From the NCBI RefSeq assembly GCF_000317305.3, contig NC_023036.2:1860001-1924000 (forward strand): a stretch of 64,000 nucleotides of DNA, written 5' to 3'. The position numbers and the translations under genes were made by a program. The first letter of the stretch is position 1. Each line of letters opens with the position of its first letter. Under the pieces are notes generated by a model. It worked only from the letters and a program-made list of their open reading frames with translations. It had not been told where the DNA came from and did not search any database. This document shows, one piece after another, positions 51,236 to 61,436 of this stretch. This DNA is from Mycolicibacterium neoaurum VKM Ac-1815D (GTDB taxonomy: Bacteria > Actinomycetota > Actinomycetes > Mycobacteriales > Mycobacteriaceae).

Positions 51236-51925
51236 ATGTCTGATCGGGGGAACGATCTCGCACGCGCTCTCGCTGACCTGGCGCTGACGATTCAGGACCA
51301 GGCCGGTACCGAATCCACCCTGGAGGCGGTGGTCAAGAGCGCGGTCGAGATCGTGCCGGGTGTGCGCTGGGCGGGTGTCTCGATGATAGAGGGTCGCACC
51401 GTCACCCCCAGGGCGCTGAGCGATCCGCTGGTCGCCAAACTGGACATGTTGCAGACGGAACTCGACGAGGGCCCGTGCTTGAGTTCGCTGCGTGAGCATC
51501 GCACCGTGCTCATCGACGAGATGACGACCGAGACGCGGTGGCCGCGGTTCGCGGCGGCAGCGGTCGAGCTGGGTGCGCTCAGCCTGCTGTCCTTCCAGTT
51601 GTACGTGTTGCAACAGAATCTGGGAGCGCTGAACCTCTACGGCGGAGAGCCCGGTGTGTTCTCGGAGGACTCGGAATTCATCGGCGCCATCGTCGCCCAC
51701 CACGCGTCGGTTGCATTGTTCGGTGCGGAGACCGAGAGCCAATTCGAGGAGGCCCTGACCAGTCGTGACGAGATCGGGCAGGCCAAGGGGATCATCATGG
51801 AACGGTTCAAGATCGACTCCATGGCGGCGTTCAGCCTGCTGGTCAAGCTCTCCCAGGATGGCAATGTAAAGCTCTCCGATATCGCGCACCGACTCGTGAC
51901 CTCGATGGACGACGAAACGGCCTGA
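51236..51925 (+). CDS. GAF-ANTAR RNA-binding antiterminator
   Basis: ATG 51236 gives 229 residues. The N-terminal GAF domain (VKSAVEIVPGVRWAGVSMIE, FQLYVLQQNLGALNLYG) is followed by the ANTAR domain: TSRDEIGQAKGIIMERFKID, then MAAFSLLVKLSQDGNVKLSD. ANTAR proteins bind paired hexaloop hairpins in RNA and prevent termination. The GAF part senses a small ligand or redox state. A second GAF-ANTAR gene (61523-62203) is of the same type. It reads away from sigF and sits between it and a STAS gene. Confidence 0.9.
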   Translation: MSDRGNDLARALADLALTIQDQAGTESTLEAVVKSAVEIVPGVRWAGVSMIEGRTVTPRALSDPLVAKLDMLQTELDEGPCLSSLREHRTVLIDEMTTETRWPRFAAAAVELGALSLLSFQLYVLQQNLGALNLYGGEPGVFSEDSEFIGAIVAHHASVALFGAETESQFEEALTSRDEIGQAKGIIMERFKIDSMAAFSLLVKLSQDGNVKLSDIAHRLVTSMDDETA

Positions 51926-51995
51926 GTTACCGAGACCAACGGTACCGGTTAGGATCGGGTCGCCGTGCGAGCGGCCGAGCGAACGGGAGGTCGCG

Positions 51996-52367
51996 GTGAC
52001 GAACATGGTGGGGAATTCGAGTGCGTCGGCATGCGGCATCAGTACCCGACACGAGGACGGGACGGTGGTCATCACCGTCACCGGCACGATCGACATGGTG
52101 ACCGTCGCGCAGTTGGAGGCGGCTATCGAGATGGCCATGACCGGCGCGCCCGCGAGCGTCGTGATCGATCTGCTGGGCGTGCAGTTCCTGGCATCGATAG
52201 GCATCGGTGCGCTGGTCGCCGTCCACCAGCATCCGACGGTACGGTTGGCCGTCGTCGCCGACGGACCCACGACCGCCCGGCCCTTACAACTGGTCGGGGT
52301 GGCCGATGTGATCGATGTCTGCCCGACGCTCGACGACGCGTTGAATGTGGTTCTCGCGCAGCGGTAA
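51996..52367 (+). CDS. STAS-domain anti-anti-sigma factor
   Basis: This 123-residue protein has the STAS core: GTVVITVTGTIDMVTVAQLE, then VVIDLLGVQFLASIGIGALV. The serine phosphorylated by RsbW-type kinases in the family (DSxGxxxL) corresponds to ASIGIGAL here, with the preceding Asp missing. It would sequester an anti-sigma kinase when unphosphorylated. It starts at GTG 51996; an internal ATG (codon 4) is the alternative. It converges with the SpoIIE phosphatase gene 9 bases away. Confidence 0.85.
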   Translation: MTNMVGNSSASACGISTRHEDGTVVITVTGTIDMVTVAQLEAAIEMAMTGAPASVVIDLLGVQFLASIGIGALVAVHQHPTVRLAVVADGPTTARPLQLVGVADVIDVCPTLDDALNVVLAQR

Positions 52368-52375
52368 TCACCGGC

Positions 52376-53818
52376 TCAAGAGTTCGCCCCGAGGGCGAGC
52401 AGCGCGATATCGTCGGTCGGGTCGAGTTTCGGTATCAGCGTGGCCAGGTCGTCGATGAGCGCGGCGGCGCTCAGAGCGGTGCGGGTCGCGCCGTAGGTGG
52501 CCAACGCGGCATCGTCGAAAGGCTCTGCGCCGCGGCGTGCCTCGGTCAGCCCGTCGGTGTAGAGCAGCAGCGTCTGACCGGGTTCGAGGGTCAGCCGCAG
52601 CGTCCCGAATGTCGCGTGCGGGGTGGCCCCGACGAGCATGCCGGTATCCGGCCGGACGGCGTGTGCGGTGGTTGCCCGTGGATCGAGCAACAGCGCGGGA
52701 GGGTGCCCGCCGGTGGCCATGACCAGATCGAAACCACCGGCACCGCGCGGCCGCAGGATCAATACGGACACCGTGGCGAAGCGGCGAGGACGCAGTTCAC
52801 GGAGCAGCACCGCGTTCAGTTCCGCCAGTGCCGACGCGGGTTCACGGTCGTGCAGCAGCGCCGCGCGCAGGCTGTATCGGATTAGCGTCGTCAGCACGGC
52901 GGCATGCACACCGTGGCCCTGCACGTCGCCGATGAACAGACCCCACGTTCGCTCATCGAGGGCGAACGCGTCGTAGAAGTCACCACTGACATCGCGTGGT
53001 GATGCCGGGTGATACCCGGCGACCAGGTCCAGACCGGGGATGTCGGGTAGTACCGGTGGCACCAGCACCTGCTGCAGTGCCGTCGCGTAGTCGTCGATGC
53101 TGTCGCGTTCGCGTTCGGCGGCCTCCCGATCGAGCTGCGCCTCGTCGCGGTCCGAGCGCGCCTGGTCACGATCGCGCTGGGCGACCGCACGATCCGAGCG
53201 GGCCTCGTCAAGCGCCAGATGTGCGCTGTCGCGATCCCGCCTTGCCGCGTCCCTGTCGGCGCGGGTGGAGTCCAGTTCGGCCTCGGCGACCGCGCGTAGC
53301 CCATGTTCGACGGTCAGGGCTTCCGAGGATGACAGCCGCAGTTCCAACTGCTCGATGACCACGACGGCAAGGTCGGCCAGCAGCGACAGCTGCGTGGGCG
53401 ACGGATCGGAACGCGGACCGGTGTCCATTGCCGAGACGGCGCCCAGGTGGTGACCGTCGAAAGTGATCAGCGGGACGCAGGCGTAGAAACCGATGCCGTG
53501 CTCGTGCACGAAGCGGTTACCCGCGGTACGAGAGTCGGTCCGGCAGTCGGGGACCACATGTGGGCCGCTGCCGGAAATGGCGGTGGCGCACAGGCCGTCC
53601 TGCCGATCGATCCGGTCGATGCCCAGCCCATGGGTGCCGATCATCCAGATGCTGTCCCGCTCGACGAGCGTGACGGCGCCATATGGTGCGTCGAATACCT
53701 CTGCGAGGATCGTGGCGATGCGCGCAAGGACGGGATCGGAAGGACCGATGACCTTGCGATATCGCCCCACCGCAGCCAGCCGCGTCCGCTCGTCGGCGTC
53801 GATGTCGTCGGTGCTCAT
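52376..53818 (-). CDS. GAF-SpoIIE (PP2C-type) serine phosphatase with repeated linker
   Basis: This 480-residue protein has a GAF domain (about 20-165, APYGAVTLVERDSIWMIGTH). A charged coiled-coil linker built from near 7-residue repeats follows (RADRDAARRDRDSAHLALDE, continuing RSDRAVAQRDRDQARSDRDE) at about 185-240. The SpoIIE phosphatase domain comes last: DVSGDFYDAFALDERTWGL, IGDVQGHGVHAAVLTTL, MATGGHPPALLLD, LLLYTDGLTEARR and DDIALLALG. It should dephosphorylate STAS proteins in response to the GAF signal. Confidence 0.92.
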   Translation of the reverse strand: MSTDDIDADERTRLAAVGRYRKVIGPSDPVLARIATILAEVFDAPYGAVTLVERDSIWMIGTHGLGIDRIDRQDGLCATAISGSGPHVVPDCRTDSRTAGNRFVHEHGIGFYACVPLITFDGHHLGAVSAMDTGPRSDPSPTQLSLLADLAVVVIEQLELRLSSSEALTVEHGLRAVAEAELDSTRADRDAARRDRDSAHLALDEARSDRAVAQRDRDQARSDRDEAQLDREAAERERDSIDDYATALQQVLVPPVLPDIPGLDLVAGYHPASPRDVSGDFYDAFALDERTWGLFIGDVQGHGVHAAVLTTLIRYSLRAALLHDREPASALAELNAVLLRELRPRRFATVSVLILRPRGAGGFDLVMATGGHPPALLLDPRATTAHAVRPDTGMLVGATPHATFGTLRLTLEPGQTLLLYTDGLTEARRGAEPFDDAALATYGATRTALSAAALIDDLATLIPKLDPTDDIALLALGANS

Positions 53819-53952
53819 GGCTCCTGCCCGGTCTGGTTTGTGTGGTCCGTCCGCAGCCGGCAGGGTTCCCGTTTCGCCGCGGTTTTATACGAGGCCCCCG
53901 CACTTGGCGAGCGTCGTGACTAGACCGCGTCGAATGGGGTAATCCGCAACAG

Positions 53953-54396
53953 ATGTCTGCTTCGTCCCATCCCGCTGCCCAGTCCGGGGACGCCGATCTG
54001 GTGGTCACGGCGACCGCCGAACCGACGGCGGCGAGCGAACTGAGCGCAGCGGTCAGGGCCTGGCTGACCCGGCGGGTGAGCGTCGATACCGGGCGGATCG
54101 CCGATATCGTGCTGGCCGCCTACGAGGCCCTGGCCAACTGCGCGGATCACGCGTACCGCGGCGAGGAAGCCACGGGTGTGATGAGCATCGAGGCCCGCCA
54201 CGACACCGACGCCCGCACGGTCCGGCTCTGCGTCGTCGACCGCGGTCACTGGCTGGATCCGCGCTCCGGACCGGAGAACCCGGCCCGGGGGCGCGGCCTG
54301 AAACTCATGCGCGCGCTGTGTGACGACCTGACCGTCCATGGGACCGCCCACGGCACCCGGGTGTGCCTGCAATTCGAGCACTGCCCGGCCCGCTGA
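53953..54396 (+). CDS. RsbW-like anti-sigma factor kinase (GHKL ATPase)
   Basis: This 147-residue protein has HATPase motifs: N-box VLAAYEALANCADHAYRGE, G1 VVDRGHWLDP and G2 GRGLKLMRAL. It is the size of a stand-alone anti-sigma kinase (RsbW/UsfX type). It would bind and inhibit a sigma factor, or phosphorylate STAS proteins. The upstream GGGTAA at 53937-53942 resembles a SigF -10, but the -35 is poor. It converges with the small STAS gene 7 bases away. Confidence 0.85.
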   Translation: MSASSHPAAQSGDADLVVTATAEPTAASELSAAVRAWLTRRVSVDTGRIADIVLAAYEALANCADHAYRGEEATGVMSIEARHDTDARTVRLCVVDRGHWLDPRSGPENPARGRGLKLMRALCDDLTVHGTAHGTRVCLQFEHCPAR

Positions 54397-54402
54397 GGGG
54401 TA

Positions 54403-54708
54403 TCACGCGTCGACGATCTGTACGGGCACCAGATCGGCGAGTCCGCTGAGGGTGAGGATCGACTTCAGTAGTCGATTGGCGAGAATGCTGATGTGGTCAA
54501 CGTGCCGGAACAGTGCGTTGATGGCGGCACTGTCGAGGTAGGTGACGTGGATGAGGTCGACGGTGAGGAGACTGTCGGCGTCCCCGGTCGCAGCCTCCAG
54601 CGCGGCGGAAAATGCCTCGACATTGCTCAGATCGATCTCGCCGACCGCTTCGAGCGCGGCCGCACCACCGTCGGTAATGGTTTCGTGGAGTGTGAGTTCG
54701 GTGTTCAT
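54403..54708 (-). CDS. STAS-domain anti-anti-sigma factor (second)
   Basis: This 101-residue protein starts [20 protein letters not shown] and has the STAS core LLTVDLIHVTYLDSAAINAL. The DSAAINAL segment keeps the phosphorylatable serine after aspartate. It starts inside the stop codon of the 1394-residue kinase-phosphatase gene (TGATG overlap at 54708), so it is co-translated. It is probably the substrate of the kinase and phosphatase domains of that protein. Confidence 0.9.
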   Translation of the reverse strand: MNTELTLHETITDGGAAALEAVGEIDLSNVEAFSAALEAATGDADSLLTVDLIHVTYLDSAAINALFRHVDHISILANRLLKSILTLSGLADLVPVQIVDA

Positions 54709-57700
54709 CAGCGGATCCTCGCCTGCATGTCGACGGTGGTACCGAGGTGATCGGACTGGATGGTGACCTCATCTGTGAGTCCGCGCATCAGCGCCAGCCC
54801 GCGGCCCCGGGTCGGGTGTGGCACCGCGTCGGCGGGCTTCCACACACCGGTATCGGAAATACGAAGGTGAACATCGGACCCGTTGACCTTGCCGGTGAGG
54901 GTCACCGTTCCGGCCTTCCCGCCGCGGTGTCCGTGTTCGATCGAATTGGCCACCGCCTCCCCGACGGCGACCAGCAGATCCTGCATCTGTTCGGAGTCCA
55001 GGCCGTTGCCCAGCAACCAGGTTCGCAGGGCGTCGCGGGTGACGGCCAATTGGCTGATGTCCGCGGGCACGCTGATCTGCAGGGGGCCGGGGTGGCGATA
55101 GAGCAGCATCGCCACGTCATCGGAGTAGCCCTGAGGTGGTGTCATGCCGGCAAGTAGTCGATCGGCCAGTGCGTCGCCCTGATCGGTCGAGCAGGCCTCG
55201 CGCAGGAGGGCACCGGCACGGGCAATGCCGTCATCGAGCGACTCGCGTCGACGTTCCACGAGTCCGTCGGTGTAGATCAGCAGCGTCGCTCGCGCCGGCA
55301 GTGTCAGGAGCGCGACGGCGCGATCCCGGCCAGGCCGGATCCCCACCGGGACACCGCGTGCGGCGTCGAGCGTCACCGAGGACCCGTCGGTCCCGACCAC
55401 GATCGGGGGCGGATGCCCCGCGTTGGAGTAACTGAGTTCCCCGGTCTGCAGATCGAGCACCGCACAGAACACGGTTGTGCACCTGGCGCCGGGGAGTTGC
55501 ATCGCGAAACGATCCAGTCCTGCCAACGCGGTTGCCGGGGAGGGATTTTCGAGTAGCAGGGCGCGACACGCGCTCCGCAATTGGCCCATCACGGTCGCCG
55601 CGTCCAACCCGTGGCCGACACAGTCGCCGACAATGAGACCGGCCCGGCGGTCGCCGAGGTCGATGACGTCATACCAGTCCCCACCGACCTGCAATGGTGT
55701 GGTTGCCGGCAGGTAGCGGGCGGTGAACCCTGACGGCAGAGCCGAGGGACCCAGGATGGCGTGTTGGAGCGCAACGGCCGTCTGATGCTGTTGGTCGAGG
55801 CGGTGCACGCGGTGCAGGCCCTGTCCGAGATGTCCGGCAAGCACGGTGAGCAAGGTGTGATCCGGTGCGGTGAACGGCCGGTTCTCGGCGAGTTCCATCC
55901 ACACGACCAGCACACCGTCCGGGTGTGACACCGCGATCGCCGCAGTTCCCGGCCCACCGGTGAGCGAGGTGAGCGGGTCCGCGTCGCACAGCGACTCGAT
56001 GAACCTGCGCTTGCTCGACGGGAGGTCATCCCATTCGGTGGGCACTCCGGCTGCGATCACTGCCGGGTGCTCGGTGTCGGTCCCGAAGGTGACGGCGAGG
56101 ACACGCCGCGCCTGCCATATCTCGCGGACCACCGTGACGGTGGATGCGACGGCTTGGTCCACCGTCTCGGCGAGGACCAGGGCGTGGTTCAGATCCGCCA
56201 GTGCGGTGTCGTGGCGTCGGCGGTAGTGCTCGGCGGTCGCGTCGCGCAGCGTGCCCACCGTCAGCCGCTCTGCGGTATCCGGGTCCTCGGCATGCGTGAA
56301 CGAGAATGTCACCCATAGCCGATGGCCGTCGCGGTGGCACACCGGCACGGTGTGGACGCCGCGGTCCCGGTGCAGCAGGTCCTCGAAAGCTGTCGCGATC
56401 TGCTGATGGGCGTCGGGGTCGGTGACGGCGTCGGGCCACCAAGGATGGACGGGCGGGTAGGGAAGTCCCTCCGGACCGTAACCGAGGATTTCGGTGAATG
56501 CGGCGTTGATCTCGACAACCGCTCCGTCTGCGTCGCAGACGAAAAACGCTTCCTGCAACGAATCGATGAGTGCGTCATGCCAGCGGGCGTGATGAGCCCG
56601 CATCCGAGCCAGCGTGATGTTCGCCTGCACTCGTGCCAACAGTTCCGATGCGGCGAACGGCTTGACCAGATAGTCGTCGGCGCCGGCGCGCAGACCGTCG
56701 ATCGAGGCCTCCGCGCCGGCGCGAGCGGACAGCAACAACACCGGCAAGGCGGCGGTACGCGGATCAGTGCGCAGTGTGGCAACCAGCTGCAGACCGTCCA
56801 GGTGCGGCATCATCACATCGCTGACCACCAACTCCGGTGGCCGAGTTCGGATGATGTCGAGGGCGTGCCTGCCGTCGGAGGCCTCTTCGACGGCGTAACC
56901 CGCGCCGGTGAGCAGCCTGGTGATGTAGTGCCGCATATCGGCGTTGTCGTCGGCCACCAACACCCGTGCCGAGGCGGTTGACGATGCTTCGGCAACCGGT
57001 ACCGCGTCGGCGTCCTCGTCCTCGGGTAGCCAGCGCAAGGCCTCTTCCAGGAAGGGATTCCCCGTCTGCGACGGCGCGCCGTTCGGGGTACCGGATGCGC
57101 CCGCGGTGATGATGGCGTCGGCCGGTAAGTGTTTGGTGCCGAACGGGATCCGCACCGTGAAGGTGGTGCCCACACCCTCGGTGCTCTGCGCGGTGATGGT
57201 GCCACCGTGCAGTGCCACCAGCTCACGCACCAAGGCCAGCCCGATACCGCTGCCTTCATGCGAACGTGCCCATGTTGCCGGGATCCGGTGGAAACGATCG
57301 AAGAGCCGGGGCAGTTCGTCGGCGGAGACGCCGATGCCGGTGTCGGCGAGGATGAACACCGCGTCGCCGCCGTCGCGCTCCGTACGCACCGAGATGGAGC
57401 CGGACGCAGTGAATTTCACCGCGTTCGACAGGACGTTGAGGACGACCTTCTCCCACATGTCCCGATCGAGGTATACCGGTTCGCCCAACGGTGGGCACTG
57501 CACCACGAACTCCAGACCCGCGCGCTCGACCGCGGAGCGAAACCCGCTGGCCAGCTCGGCCGTCAGGGCCGCGGCGTCCACCGGTTCATAGCGCGCCTGT
57601 GTCCGGCCCGCCTCGATCCGTGCGAAATCCAGCAGCGTGTTGACCAGCTTCGTCAGGCGGAAGCCATTGCGTTGCACGACTTCCAGATCTCGTCGGGCAT

Positions 57701-58892
57701 CTGGGCTGATCTTCTTCTCGTCACCGCCCAGCAGTTCGGCGACCGGGCCGAGCATCAACGTCAGCGGGGTCCGGAACTCGTGGCTGACATTCGAGAAGAA
57801 CACCGTCTTGGCCTGGTCCAGTTCGGCCAGCTCGGTCGCGCGGCGTTGTTCGGCCAGATAGCTACGTGCGCTGCCGATTTCGCCGGCGATGTGACCGGCG
57901 ACCAGGTCGATGAATCCGCGGTAGGAGTCGTCCAGCGGGCGCAACCTGTTGAGCCCGGCGACGAGTACCCCGTAGGGTGCGGTGCCCTGCTGGGTGAGCG
58001 GCGCCAGCAGCGCCTGAACGGGCGGCTGCGACCACGGTTCGGTCGGGAGATCCGCGAACGGTGCGCCCACGAGCTCGACGACCGTCGCGCGCCCGGCGAC
58101 CGCTTCGGCACACGGCCACACCGTGGCGGGGCCGTCGTCGGTGATGCGCAGCAACTCCGGGGCCGCGGGATTCCCGGCGGGTATGCCGATGCGCGCCACC
58201 AGGCGGGCGTCGCCGGCACCGTCGAACAGGTACAACAGGGCGAAGGGGAGATCGAAGCGGTTGCGGCCGAGCTTTGCTGCCGCCGACTGCAGAGTTTGAT
58301 CTTCCGACGGCAGCAGATTGGGGTCGGAGCCCAGCTCCCGCAGGGTGGCCATCCGCCGCTCGGTGATCACGCGGGTGGTGTCCTCGCTGACGACGCACAA
58401 CAAGCCCACGACGTGTCCGTCGTCGTCACTGAGCGCGCTGTAGGAGAACGTGTGGTAGCTCTCCTCGGGGAATCCCGAGCGCTGGATGATCAGCTGCAAC
58501 CCCTCGTCCCAGGTCGCCTCGCCGGTGCTGAACACGTGGTCGATGCGCGGGCCGATGTCCTCCCAGATCTCGGCCCAGACCTCGCGGGCCGGTCTGCCGA
58601 GCGCCCACGGATACTTGCTGCCCAACGTCTGATCGCGGTAGGCCGCATTGCAGAAGAAGGTGAGCTCCGGCCCCCAGGCCATCCACATGGAGAACCGCGA
58701 TCTGAGCAGGATGCGCACCGCGGTCTGCAGGCTCTGGGGCCAGACCGAGGGATCACCCAGTGGGGTGTCTGCCCAGTTAACCCGCGCGAGATCGACGCCG
58801 ATCTGCGGGTCGGAACTGAAGACATCCCCGGCCGGATGGCGCGGGCCGGGCGTGGCGTCAGCGCTCATCGGCGGCCTCGGGTGTCCTGACAT
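54708..58892 (-). CDS. giant fusion: PAS/GAF-histidine kinase-receiver-PAS-GAF-PP2C-anti-sigma kinase
   Basis: This 1394-residue soluble protein has, in order, PAS-like (about 30-160), GAF (about 190-345), HisKA ([12 protein letters not shown] at about 370) and HATPase ([31 protein letters not shown]). The receiver follows ([13 protein letters not shown] at about 649, phospho-Asp in [12 protein letters not shown] at about 692), then PAS (about 777), GAF (about 925-1060), SpoIIE PP2C ([12 protein letters not shown] at about 1067, [17 protein letters not shown]) and a second anti-sigma HATPase ([17 protein letters not shown] at about 1317, [10 protein letters not shown]). It can in principle link a phosphorelay to partner-switching. 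The downstream STAS gene overlaps its stop. An alternative start is ATG 58868. Confidence 0.93.
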   Translation of the reverse strand: MSGHPRPPMSADATPGPRHPAGDVFSSDPQIGVDLARVNWADTPLGDPSVWPQSLQTAVRILLRSRFSMWMAWGPELTFFCNAAYRDQTLGSKYPWALGRPAREVWAEIWEDIGPRIDHVFSTGEATWDEGLQLIIQRSGFPEESYHTFSYSALSDDDGHVVGLLCVVSEDTTRVITERRMATLRELGSDPNLLPSEDQTLQSAAAKLGRNRFDLPFALLYLFDGAGDARLVARIGIPAGNPAAPELLRITDDGPATVWPCAEAVAGRATVVELVGAPFADLPTEPWSQPPVQALLAPLTQQGTAPYGVLVAGLNRLRPLDDSYRGFIDLVAGHIAGEIGSARSYLAEQRRATELAELDQAKTVFFSNVSHEFRTPLTLMLGPVAELLGGDEKKISPDARRDLEVVQRNGFRLTKLVNTLLDFARIEAGRTQARYEPVDAAALTAELASGFRSAVERAGLEFVVQCPPLGEPVYLDRDMWEKVVLNVLSNAVKFTASGSISVRTERDGGDAVFILADTGIGVSADELPRLFDRFHRIPATWARSHEGSGIGLALVRELVALHGGTITAQSTEGVGTTFTVRIPFGTKHLPADAIITAGASGTPNGAPSQTGNPFLEEALRWLPEDEDADAVPVAEASSTASARVLVADDNADMRHYITRLLTGAGYAVEEASDGRHALDIIRTRPPELVVSDVMMPHLDGLQLVATLRTDPRTAALPVLLLSARAGAEASIDGLRAGADDYLVKPFAASELLARVQANITLARMRAHHARWHDALIDSLQEAFFVCDADGAVVEINAAFTEILGYGPEGLPYPPVHPWWPDAVTDPDAHQQIATAFEDLLHRDRGVHTVPVCHRDGHRLWVTFSFTHAEDPDTAERLTVGTLRDATAEHYRRRHDTALADLNHALVLAETVDQAVASTVTVVREIWQARRVLAVTFGTDTEHPAVIAAGVPTEWDDLPSSKRRFIESLCDADPLTSLTGGPGTAAIAVSHPDGVLVVWMELAENRPFTAPDHTLLTVLAGHLGQGLHRVHRLDQQHQTAVALQHAILGPSALPSGFTARYLPATTPLQVGGDWYDVIDLGDRRAGLIVGDCVGHGLDAATVMGQLRSACRALLLENPSPATALAGLDRFAMQLPGARCTTVFCAVLDLQTGELSYSNAGHPPPIVVGTDGSSVTLDAARGVPVGIRPGRDRAVALLTLPARATLLIYTDGLVERRRESLDDGIARAGALLREACSTDQGDALADRLLAGMTPPQGYSDDVAMLLYRHPGPLQISVPADISQLAVTRDALRTWLLGNGLDSEQMQDLLVAVGEAVANSIEHGHRGGKAGTVTLTGKVNGSDVHLRISDTGVWKPADAVPHPTRGRGLALMRGLTDEVTIQSDHLGTTVDMQARIR

Positions 58893-58911
58893 GCGGCCTC
58901 ATGCTCGGTAA

Positions 58912-58937
58912 CTACCCACCGAACGATCCCCTCCAAC
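58912..58937 (-). promoter_or_regulatory. SigF-type promoter of the giant kinase-phosphatase gene
   Basis: On the minus strand, GTTG (58934-58937) and GGGTAG (58912-58917) are separated by exactly 16 bases, the same spacing as before sigF. Transcription would begin about 13 bases before ATG 58892, which also supports the later start at 58868. Confidence 0.6.
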
Positions 58938-59021
58938 GTGATGTCGGCGTTCCGTTGTGCAGCACAGACCATACTCGGCAGACCATCGTTCACCGGACGA
59001 CAGCCGATGACCCGTCTCCCG

Positions 59022-61397
59022 TCAACGGATCCGGGTGACCAGACCCCGATCGCCATCGACCCTGATGCGATCACCGGTCTGGAAGGTCTGGGTGCCGATC
59101 AAGGTGTTCACCACGCAGGGCAGGCCGTACTCGCGCGCCACCACGGCGCCGTGGGACACCGAGCTGCCGATATCGGTGACCAGAGCGGCGATCACGGTGA
59201 AGTACGGTGTCCAGCCGACGTCGGTCACGGGTGCCACGAGAATCTCGCCGGGACGCACCGCCCCTGCGTCGTGGACCGATTTCGCCACCCGCACGGTGCC
59301 CTCGACCACGCCTCGACTCGCCGGACGGCCGATGACCGTGTCATCGTCGCCGAGTTCTCCGGCGTGCGGTGTCGCGATCCGTGGTCTCGGTCGTCCCACC
59401 GAGACGTCGTCGAATTCGAGCGCGTCCTGGTAGGGGAGGGCATCTCGGCGTTTCGCCGCACGCCGGACCAGCTCGGTGATGTCGTCGTCGCCCACCACTT
59501 GCGCCAGCTCGGAGCGGTCGAAGAAGAACACGAGATCGGCATCGGGCAGCCGGCCGGTGCGCTGGAGCAGCTCGCCGAGACCACGGTATCCACGCTTGAG
59601 CGCATGGGCCATGAGCGCCATCTTCGCCTTGGTCTGTTCGCGCCCGCGGGCCCCACCCCTGGCCAGCCGGGCCAGCAGTTCGATCGGCTTCTTCGGCTTG
59701 TCGTGCACTGTCTCGGGGGCCGGAACGCGCTCGGAGGACACGAGCGAGGCGCGCAGCATGGCCTGCATCATCGACCCCAGACCGGCCGGATCGTCCGCCC
59801 AGGACGGGTCGCGCATACACAGCTCGCGGTATCCGCGGTGGCCGTGCCTACCGAGGAACTCGCGCAACCCGGAGCCAGCGCTGTCGGCGCACAGATTGCG
59901 AACGGCCACATCGGGTGCGTGGGCGAGGAACCGTTGTGCCTCCGGCTGATCGTCAGCCAGCGTCGCGACCACCGACCGCAGCTGCTGGAGCATCAACGCG
60001 CTCTCGACATCGTCGGCGCCGGCCATCAGGCGCATGGCCTCGGCGCGACCGTCGGTTTCGGTACGGCCCTGCCGGACGGCCCGGCCGATCAGGGTGCTCT
60101 CCAGCATGTTGGCCGCGACAGCGGCACGCGACGACGACCGCACATGGATGAGCGTGACGTCACAGTAGAGCTCGACCCCGGATTCCAGGGCGCGCAACAT
60201 CTCTCGCGCATCGGTGGTGGCGGGGATGCGGAATCGCGCGATCCGGTCGTCCAGTCGGCGGATCGCGGGGCCGACCGACAGTGCGTGGCTGACCAGTCGA
60301 ATCGTGTTGCCGAGCTTGCGGATGAACGGTTGTGCGGGTTTGGCTTCGAGTTCGTCGATCACCCGACCGCATATCGACATCGAGAATTGTTCGCGCGAGT
60401 TGCCGAGGATGCCCGAACTCAGGGCCGTCCCCTCGGTCAGGTTCAAGAACATGTGGCCGTAGAAGTAGCCGACCTGCAACCAGGGCATCTCGTAGCGCGG
60501 CTGGGCCCGTGCCACCACCTGAGTTGTCTGCATCGCGAAATCGATGGCGTAGCCGGACACCGACGCCGTCAGTGGACAGAAGGCACCCGGCATCATCTCC
60601 CCGATGTTGCAGCGGGTGTAGACGTGGTCGTCACCGGCCACCGGGGAGTCCATCTCGTTCAGATCGCCGGGCAGGGTGGTGATGGGGCGGGCCTGTAACC
60701 ACCACAGCGTTCCCGCTCGGTCGATGGCCCATTCGAGATCCATCGGCATGCCCCAATGCCGTGCGGCCTGCAGCGCTCCGGTACGGATCGCGGTGATCTC
60801 CGCGGTGCTCAGGATCGGCGTTCCTGCGCATTCGGACAGTGCGATCGTCCCATCGGCGTCGAGCACGAGGTGGTCCGACGAGGCCGACCCGTCGACCAGC
60901 GCCTCGCCGAGACCGGCGACGGAGTCGATGATCATCAGGTCGCGCCGTCCGGTGGTGGGATCGGCCGTGAACACCACGCCTGCTGCGCGGGCGTCCACCA
61001 TCTGCTGCACCACCAGATGCATGGTGGCCTCATCGTGCCCGCTGTATGCCGACGCCCGTTGTGTACCGACGGACTCGGTACACCGGCGCACCGCGGCGAC
61101 GAACTCGTCGACGCTGCCGACGTTCAGCACGGTCTCGTACTGTCCGGCGAAGGATTGCTCGACCCCATCCTCACCGAGGGCCGAGGAGCGCACCGCGACG
61201 GGAACCGCTCCCGCGGAAGCCATTTGGGTGAAGCGGCCGACCGCGTCGACGATGGTGTCGCGCTGTGCGGCATCGGCGAGGACGAACCCGACCGGTACGG
61301 CCAGACCGATCCGGCGCAGTTCTGCCAGTCCGGCCGCCTTGCCGCCGAGGCTGTCGTCGGTGATGTCGTCGAACTCCACGATCGGCGACGTCACCAT
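59022..61397 (-). CDS. rifampin-phosphotransferase-like PEP-utilising-type dikinase
   Basis: This 791-residue protein has an N-terminal ATP-grasp domain (SLGGKAAGLAELRRIGLAVP, VAVRSSALGEDGVEQSFAGQ, QMVDARAAGVVFTADPTTGR). A long helical middle (about 260-690) follows, then a C-terminal swivelling domain with the phosphohistidine in SVSHGAVVAREYGLPCVVN. It ends there, without the TIM barrel of PEP synthase or PPDK, so its layout is that of rifampin phosphotransferase (ATP-grasp, drug-binding, His domain). Such enzymes phosphorylate a drug-like alcohol with ATP beta-phosphate. Whether the substrate is a rifamycin cannot be seen. No RAE-type element was found upstream. Confidence 0.82.
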   Translation of the reverse strand: MVTSPIVEFDDITDDSLGGKAAGLAELRRIGLAVPVGFVLADAAQRDTIVDAVGRFTQMASAGAVPVAVRSSALGEDGVEQSFAGQYETVLNVGSVDEFVAAVRRCTESVGTQRASAYSGHDEATMHLVVQQMVDARAAGVVFTADPTTGRRDLMIIDSVAGLGEALVDGSASSDHLVLDADGTIALSECAGTPILSTAEITAIRTGALQAARHWGMPMDLEWAIDRAGTLWWLQARPITTLPGDLNEMDSPVAGDDHVYTRCNIGEMMPGAFCPLTASVSGYAIDFAMQTTQVVARAQPRYEMPWLQVGYFYGHMFLNLTEGTALSSGILGNSREQFSMSICGRVIDELEAKPAQPFIRKLGNTIRLVSHALSVGPAIRRLDDRIARFRIPATTDAREMLRALESGVELYCDVTLIHVRSSSRAAVAANMLESTLIGRAVRQGRTETDGRAEAMRLMAGADDVESALMLQQLRSVVATLADDQPEAQRFLAHAPDVAVRNLCADSAGSGLREFLGRHGHRGYRELCMRDPSWADDPAGLGSMMQAMLRASLVSSERVPAPETVHDKPKKPIELLARLARGGARGREQTKAKMALMAHALKRGYRGLGELLQRTGRLPDADLVFFFDRSELAQVVGDDDITELVRRAAKRRDALPYQDALEFDDVSVGRPRPRIATPHAGELGDDDTVIGRPASRGVVEGTVRVAKSVHDAGAVRPGEILVAPVTDVGWTPYFTVIAALVTDIGSSVSHGAVVAREYGLPCVVNTLIGTQTFQTGDRIRVDGDRGLVTRIR

Positions 61398-61410
61398 CGG
61401 GCCCCTTAAA

Positions 61411-61436
61411 ATACGATACGGAAGGTATTGTAATTA
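61411..61436. promoter_or_regulatory. candidate TetR-type operator upstream of the phosphotransferase-like gene
   Basis: AATACGATAC followed six bases later by GTATTGTAAT forms an imperfect inverted repeat (ATACGATAC against GTATTGTA). It lies 14-39 bases upstream of the ATG at 61397, in an AT-rich patch unlike its surroundings. Size and symmetry fit a TetR dimer site over the promoter. The cognate regulator is not obvious in the window. Confidence 0.45.

Noticed and set aside
53917-53942. SigF-type promoter before the RsbW-like gene
   Set aside because: GGGTAA is present but the -35 at the correct distance reads TGAC, so support is too weak.
57129-58889. Plus-strand frame of 586 codons opposite the 1394-residue kinase-phosphatase
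   Set aside because: Every domain of the minus-strand protein is intact across it; no ribosome site or motif on the plus strand.
58938-60698. Plus-strand frame of 586 codons opposite the phosphotransferase-like gene
   Set aside because: Shadow frame of a well-supported minus-strand gene.
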